A stretch of 45,932 nucleotides of DNA from Treponema sp. (lineage in GTDB: Bacteria > Spirochaetota > Spirochaetia > Treponematales > Breznakiellaceae), in NCBI GenBank assembly GCA_031282065.1, contig JAITEL010000018.1, positions 1 through 45,932 on the forward strand, written 5' to 3'. A program made the position numbers and the translations under genes. The notes below the pieces were generated by a model. The model did not search any database. It was not told the DNA's origin and saw only the letters and a list, made by a program, of their open reading frames with translations. Below are positions 41,724-45,932 of the stretch, one piece after another (position 1 is the stretch's first letter; the number at the start of each line of letters is the position of its first letter).

Positions 41724-42521
41724 ATGGGGGAAGCAGATACGCAAGCACCGGTGGATGGAGTGCTTGAGGCGGATACCCAGGTCTGCAAGCAAGACCTGCA
41801 TATACTGGGGGTTTCGGATCTCCATAAGCGCTTTGGCCGCAAGGAAGTGGTTCGGGGCGTTAATTTTTTCATGTATAACGGGACTGTGGCAGGGCTGCTG
41901 GGGCCTAATGGAGCAGGGAAAACAACCATCTTCTATATGATCGTGGGCTTCTACCGGCCTTCCATGGGAAAAGTTACTATGGACAATGTGGATATCACCA
42001 CTAAACCCATGTATCGGCGAGCCCGGCAGGGTATCGCCTACCTCCCGCAGGAAGCGTCGATTTTCCGGAAGCTCACGGTGGAGCAAAACATTTGGGCCAT
42101 TCTGGAAAGCCGCCGGGACCTTCGGAAAACGGAAAAAAAGCAGCGCCTTGCAGCCTTACTCGAAGAATTCGGTATAGGCCGGATCCGAAGCCAATACGGG
42201 TTTACCCTATCCGGGGGTGAACGCCGCCGGACCGAGATTGCCCGGGCCCTGGCTACGGAGCCCAAATTCCTGCTTTTGGATGAGCCTTTTGCCGGCATAG
42301 ACCCTATTGCAGTATATGAAATCAAGCAGATAATCCGCCAACTTGCGGAAAAAGGTATCGGCATCCTCATCACCGACCACAATGTACGGGACACCCTGGA
42401 AATTACCACCGAAGCCTTCATTATAAACACCGGCACCATCGTGGCACGAGGGGATAGGGACAGTATCCTGGCCAATGAGATGGTTCGGCAAGTGTATCTG
42501 GGCTCAGAATTCAGGATGTAG
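41724..42521 (+). CDS. lptB: LPS-export-type ABC ATPase
   Basis: A 265-residue ABC ATPase. Walker A is [18 protein letters not shown], the signature is [16 protein letters not shown], and Walker B is [16 protein letters not shown] with the switch His in [12 protein letters not shown]. The YIPQEASIF-like Q-loop ([17 protein letters not shown]) is typical of LptB. It drives lipid extraction with LptF/G, whose genes are not in the window. The N-terminus is about 25 residues longer than usual. ATG 41724 has AAGGA seven bases upstream. It converges on the molybdopterin-binding gene, 26 bp away. Confidence 0.95.
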   Translation: MGEADTQAPVDGVLEADTQVCKQDLHILGVSDLHKRFGRKEVVRGVNFFMYNGTVAGLLGPNGAGKTTIFYMIVGFYRPSMGKVTMDNVDITTKPMYRRARQGIAYLPQEASIFRKLTVEQNIWAILESRRDLRKTEKKQRLAALLEEFGIGRIRSQYGFTLSGGERRRTEIARALATEPKFLLLDEPFAGIDPIAVYEIKQIIRQLAEKGIGILITDHNVRDTLEITTEAFIINTGTIVARGDRDSILANEMVRQVYLGSEFRM

Positions 42522-42547
42522 TGGTATGGAGGAGTTTCGGACAAGCC

Positions 42548-43579
42548 CTAGACTTTACCAAAGGGACAAACCGGATAGTGGCACTCTTTACAGCCCAAGC
42601 ACAAGCCGCCGTTCCCCAAGACCGTAAAATCCTGTTTGCTCATCCTGATGCCTGCGGCGATACGGGGTAGGACCAGGTCGAAGATGGTGGTCTGCATATA
42701 CATGACGCAGCCCGGAAGCCCCAGGATAGGCAGGCCCTCAGCATAGTAGCCCAGCAGGAACATCGCACCCGGTATAGTAGGCGTGCCATAAGTAACAATC
42801 TGTGCGCCGCTCTGTTTGATGGCCCCTGGGGTGTTGTCGTCCGGGTCAACGCTCATACCGCCGGTACAAAGGATCAGGTCCGGTTTTTCCCGTTTTTCCA
42901 TAAGGGCTTCTCTAATTACCCCAGCCACTGCATCCACACCATCCCCTACCACCACATGCCGGATCACCTCAATGGCGTAGGCTCTGAGTTTTTTGACGAT
43001 CACCGGTGTGAAGCTATCCTTAATCAAGCCCCCGGCTATTTCGCTTCCGGTAGTTATCACCCAGGCATTTTTTAGTATATAGGGCAGGAGTGCAAAAAGA
43101 GGCGTACTCCCTGCCGCAGCTTCTGCTTGTGCCAAGGTTTCTTCGGACACCACTAAAGGGATCACCTTCATAGCCGCCAGTTTATCCCCGGCCTTTACCG
43201 TGGAGTAGGCATGACGGGCTGCAATGATGATGTGAGGAAGCCCATTCACCTGGTTGAGCCGTGCTACATCAGCACAAAAGACCCCATCCTGCTCTGCAAA
43301 AAGCTCAATTTTACCCTCAGTGACCAGGCCGGTCCGTATATGGGTGTTTGTGCATAGGGCCGCTAGACGTGCTGCAGCCTCATCCTCATGAACCATACCC
43401 GGCTGCTTCTCCCAGACAAAAACATGTTCCTTACCCATGGAACGCAATATGGGGATGTCCGCTTCCTGTATGACATGTCCTTTACGGAACTGAGGGCCTT
43501 TCATTTCACCGGGTACGATACGGGTGAGATCGTGGCAAAGGACCTGGCCGATTGCATCTTCTATATGTAATTGCTTCAT
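42548..43579 (-). CDS. Molybdopterin-binding domain protein (MoeA/MogA-like)
   Basis: A 343-residue protein. Residues 175-315 form a MoCF-biosynthesis domain: WVITTGSEIAGG, VGDGVDAV, LILCTGGMSVDPDDNTPGA and GLPILGLPGCVMYMQTT. The N-terminal 80 residues (IEDAIGQVLCHDLTRI) resemble the start of MoeA-like proteins. The C-terminus carries a four-cysteine cluster, CLGCKECHYPVC, that could bind a metal or Fe-S centre. It may act in molybdenum-cofactor handling, perhaps for the hydroxylase system implied by the XdhC gene about 39 kb away. ATG 43579 has GAGGAAG eight bases upstream. Confidence 0.88.
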   Translation of the reverse strand: MKQLHIEDAIGQVLCHDLTRIVPGEMKGPQFRKGHVIQEADIPILRSMGKEHVFVWEKQPGMVHEDEAAARLAALCTNTHIRTGLVTEGKIELFAEQDGVFCADVARLNQVNGLPHIIIAARHAYSTVKAGDKLAAMKVIPLVVSEETLAQAEAAAGSTPLFALLPYILKNAWVITTGSEIAGGLIKDSFTPVIVKKLRAYAIEVIRHVVVGDGVDAVAGVIREALMEKREKPDLILCTGGMSVDPDDNTPGAIKQSGAQIVTYGTPTIPGAMFLLGYYAEGLPILGLPGCVMYMQTTIFDLVLPRIAAGIRMSKQDFTVLGNGGLCLGCKECHYPVCPFGKV

Positions 43580-43640
43580 CTTAAGACTTCCTCATTGACT
43601 ATACTATACCAAACCCTATCCCACAATCGATAAATAAAAG

Positions 43641-43674
43641 GGCTGTCTAAAAAACACGGCTTTTTTAGACAGCC
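43641..43674. repeat. Perfect 14-bp inverted repeat (hairpin)
   Basis: GGCTGTCTAAAAAA and TTTTTTAGACAGCC are perfectly inverted with a 6-base centre. It may be a terminator for minus-strand transcription (a T-rich tail follows), or a joined pair of transposon ends, since GGCTGTCTAAAA-type ends occur in insertion sequences and a transposase remnant lies next to it. Confidence 0.5.
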
Positions 43675-43825
43675 AGAAGGAGAGGTGCTTTTTACATCAC
43701 TACAAGCAACGTAAAAACACGCTGTGCATATTCTGCTGATGTAGCGATGTATGCTTATGTTCAAGAATACTATGAGACGATTCGTTTGTCAATATAACTC
43801 GATTAAAATAACAGCAATTTAATAT

Positions 43826-44036
43826 TTACCCCATCTGAAAATCCAGGTAATTCACCAGCAGTGCCTCCTTATGATCCCGGCTTGCTACCCCATTTATCCA
43901 TCAATACCGGTATTCAAGGTGATGCCTCCCGTTCCAAACCCACCGCTTACTCTCTTGCAAATAGGAGTTTCTCACTGTTTCGATCAGCCACGGATGGCTT
44001 GCCTCCTTGCAGGTGAAGATAAATATTGATACTCCA
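43826..44036 (-). pseudogene. Decayed transposase fragment
   Basis: On the minus strand one frame reads FTCKEASHPWLIETVRNSYL, then RWVWNGRHHLEYRY, a TGA stop (43901-43903), then WINGVASRDHKEALLVNYLD. This resembles a stretch of bacterial transposases that contains Trp-Asn-Gly-Arg-His, a Tyr-Arg-Trp-Val-Asn-like turn and ALLVN. The family call is from memory and tentative. Just upstream a KYEVEY run lies in a different frame, suggesting a further frameshift. It is a remnant with no intact ends. Confidence 0.45.
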
Positions 44037-44185
44037 CCTCATACTTTGCAAGCTACCCCACCGAATCTCCCGGCATGACTATCATCGCCGCCATGATACT
44101 GGGGTAATAGGTCGTTATTCCCTCCTTGCCCGTATGCAGACAGTGTTCACAATGGATCTTTTCTGATGAAACCTGCCCTACCCCG

Positions 44186-44511
44186 TCCAGAGCTAGCAAG
44201 GCCCTTGGTATGCGGCAGGATGAATTTGCCGAAGCCATAAAGGTAAGCCGTTCCTATATCGGGGCGCTTGAGACAAGCCATCGGGATATCAATGACCGGA
44301 TTATCGAGCTTATCTGCGTGAATTGCGGGGCCAATGAGAAATGGCTGCGGAGTGGGGTGGGGCCGGGAAAATGTTCAAGGAGAAGCATAATCCCCGGCTG
44401 GACCGGGTTATGCGGAATTTTGAGAAACTTGACGATTATCTACAGGAATATATCATCAAGCAGCTTGACATTCTTCTTGAGTGCCAGGAAAAGAACAAGG
44501 CGAAAAAATAA
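44186..44511 (+). pseudogene. XRE-family regulator split between two frames
   Basis: One frame gives a helix-turn-helix region (ALGMRQDEFAEAIKVSRSYI ... RDINDRIIELICVNCGANEKWLRSG). The -1 frame then gives MFKEKHNPRLDRVMRNFEKL and a helical tail ending in KNKAKK before the TAA at 44509. Together they match the length and order of phage-type XRE regulators. The change of frame falls at GGGAAAA (44365-44371). The N-terminal residues before ALGM look unlike the family, so the 5' end may also be damaged. The next intact start in the first frame is ATG 44210. Confidence 0.6.
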
Positions 44512-44513
44512 CC

Positions 44514-45376
44514 TCAATAACCCTCCGCCAGTTTATCCAAGATGGGGCCTAAATCGCCCTGAATGACGGCGGCGCGGTCCTCGTTGTGTATCAAAGAAAT
44601 TTCGACAACGTTCATGTTTATGCGTATCATTTCGGCGTACTTCCGCATCATAAACAGGAATTCAAATTCATGGCGGATTATACCGGGGGTGTTAAAGCCT
44701 ACGCCGAGTTCGAGGAACAGCATTTTCTTACCCCGGTTCGCGTCCAGGAAATCATTCAGCATCTCATACTTTTCTATCCAGGGTTTCTCAACAAAATTTT
44801 TGCCCCTCCTTACGTTGGGGACTAAGGGGCGCCGCAATGAGGGCAGCGGGGGATGTCGGCGCTTGGTATGGCAAAGTTCGTATCACCGATATGAGAGCAT
44901 ATTTCTTTTACCGTTTATTCGTTGGGGTAGAGTTCATCAGTACAGGGTTTTGAGCATTGGAAGAATGCCAAGTCGCCCTGGGGGAAGCAGATTTTTTCGG
45001 TATCGAAGCCTGATTTGAAAAACTGTCCATCGGTATTGGTGGTAAAGATGACGTGTTTTTTTTCTTTGATTATGCGCTGTAAATCAAGGTAGGGTTTTCT
45101 GGGGGGAAAGTCATAGCGTATGGCGGCGATATGCCTGATTCAGTAGGCGTATTGTTCCTCCGGTGTGGGGAAGTGGTAAAAGTCGGCTTCGCTGATGGTC
45201 TTGAGGCCGTAACGATCATGATAGCCGGGGAATAAGGCGTTGAAGGTATCGGCATTGTCATAGGCCAGCCCCGCGGCGGAGGAGAGGCCGGCGCCGATGA
45301 TGATGGCCTCGACTTCGGCGATGGTGGTTTTGAGTATGGCGGTCTTTTCAGCTAAAGTGGTATTTGAATATATCAT
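44514..45376 (-). pseudogene. Sir2-family NAD-dependent deacetylase, inactivated
   Basis: The gene begins with a good ribosome-binding site (AAGGAGG) and MIYSNTTLAEKTAIL. It shows the NAD-binding IIIGAGLSSAAGLAYD, then a TGA (45140-45142) where relatives are expected to have Trp (EEQYAY-stop-IRHIAAIRY). The frame continues with IFTTNTDGQFF, C-S-K-P-C, a TAA (44915-44917), IPRCPHCGAP and a one-base frameshift near 44822-44832. It then resumes as LVPNVRRGKNFVEK and LFLELGVGFNTPGII. Zinc cysteines and Sir2 motifs are still readable. Three lesions mark it as a pseudogene. It converges on the XRE remnant with two bases between the stops. Confidence 0.8.
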
Positions 45377-45437
45377 AGTGTTTCCTCCTTCTTGTAACCA
45401 TCGCCTCTTTCATACAAAGAGTAGCTTCCAAAACGCC

Positions 45438-45830
45438 ATGAAATTGCAAGGTTTGTACCCTGGTCGTGTGTATCTGAACGGTGAAAGCAAGGTACTTGCC
45501 CATATTATAGAGATGCCGGTACCCAAACGGGCTGGACGTTTTGAGAGAGTGTCATTTAGTGGGGACTATGAGGAGAACGAGGGGACATTTAAACAATATA
45601 TGGACCCGCTGGGAGTTCTCATTACCAGCCTGGACAGTCCACGGATGCAAGCATACGCGGGTATTTGGGTGGTGGATACGCAGAAAAAGAGCGGTAAAAT
45701 CTATGAAGGACGGATTATCAACAACGTGGTTTGCTCTGAATCTCCAGATATGTTAGGCTTGCGCTCCCGTTCCGCACCCCTGCTCATTCCGGGCAATATA
45801 GACCATACGGTCTACGAGGCTGTCGAATAA
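45438..45830 (+). CDS. Hypothetical protein
   Basis: A 130-residue open frame starting MKLQGLYPGRVYLNGESKVL and ending YEAVE. I do not recognise it. It has no signal peptide or transmembrane helix, and looks like a mixed alpha/beta soluble protein (YAGIWVVDTQKKSGKIYEGR). The ribosome-binding site is poor. The frame is open further upstream, but that part is antisense to the Sir2 pseudogene. Since the neighbours are decayed, it may itself be a fragment. Confidence 0.4.
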   Translation: MKLQGLYPGRVYLNGESKVLAHIIEMPVPKRAGRFERVSFSGDYEENEGTFKQYMDPLGVLITSLDSPRMQAYAGIWVVDTQKKSGKIYEGRIINNVVCSESPDMLGLRSRSAPLLIPGNIDHTVYEAVE

Positions 45831-45932
45831 GTTGTTTTTGGACGAGACATTCCCCGATAGGCATGGGGCACTTCTCCCACTGTCAACAAGTTAAGGGAAT
45901 GGAATTATCCCCCTATCAACAGTTTGATTTGT

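Noticed and set aside
43693-43751. Inverted repeat TACATCACTACA / TGTAGCGATGTA
   Set aside because: One mismatch and a 35-base loop in AT-rich DNA make chance plausible, and no gene start is close enough to give it a role.
45140-45142. TGA in the Sir2 gene as a selenocysteine codon
   Set aside because: The position matches a Trp in the family, no SECIS-like hairpin is obvious just downstream, and a further stop and a frameshift show decay.

Overview
The window looks like chromosomal DNA of a spirochaete, most like the higher-GC treponemes of insect guts. That placement is an inference. It rests on the lptC-lptA-lptB run, a two-domain cyclic-nucleotide-binding regulator next to a membrane class III cyclase, a FIST protein inside a chemotaxis-receptor operon, and the many short intergenic repeats. 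No rRNA gene or complete mobile element is present; there is one tRNA gene.

Layout. Bases 1-816 are repeat-rich non-coding DNA. 817-3936 holds a DUF2284 protein, a dihydropyrimidinase and an XdhC-type protein, which suggests purine/pyrimidine catabolism with molybdenum hydroxylases. 4131-11766 holds a secreted 5'-nucleotidase, a long membrane-anchored coiled-coil protein, an adenylate/guanylate cyclase, a two-cNBD Crp-like protein and a small TSCPD protein. A tRNA-Gly(TCC) with a near-consensus promoter follows, then about 1 kb without a gene that carries nine 21-bp repeats. 12944-17158 (minus strand) holds yebC, a probable outer-membrane barrel protein, a SPOR-domain protein and coaE. 17270-26482 (plus strand) holds a DUF4838-like protein, rsgA, mutS2, a UvrD/PcrA helicase, a shrunken aminotransferase-like protein and a PAP2-like membrane protein. 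26340-30846 (minus strand) holds an isocitrate dehydrogenase, an aconitase-family hydratase and a D-amino-acid transaminase. 31021-35181 (minus strand) is a receptor, FIST and soluble-MCP operon. 35615-38763 is a complete ECF transporter. 38893-42521 is pyrG-lptC-lptA-lptB. 42548-43579 is a molybdopterin-binding-domain protein.

From about 43600 to the end the DNA is decayed accessory material: a transposase remnant, an XRE regulator split between two frames, a Sir2-family pseudogene with three lesions, and one ORF of unknown function.

The most unusual signals are: two inverted copies of a 78-bp intergenic repeat at 30916 and 38768; three different intergenic minisatellites with 21-23 bp periods; a correctly phased G GGA AAA heptamer exactly where the XRE gene changes frame; a split FIST/soluble-MCP receptor; an aminotransferase-like protein with no catalytic core; and two genes whose predicted transcription start coincides with the start codon. 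No CRISPR array, phage or unmistakable new defence system was seen.
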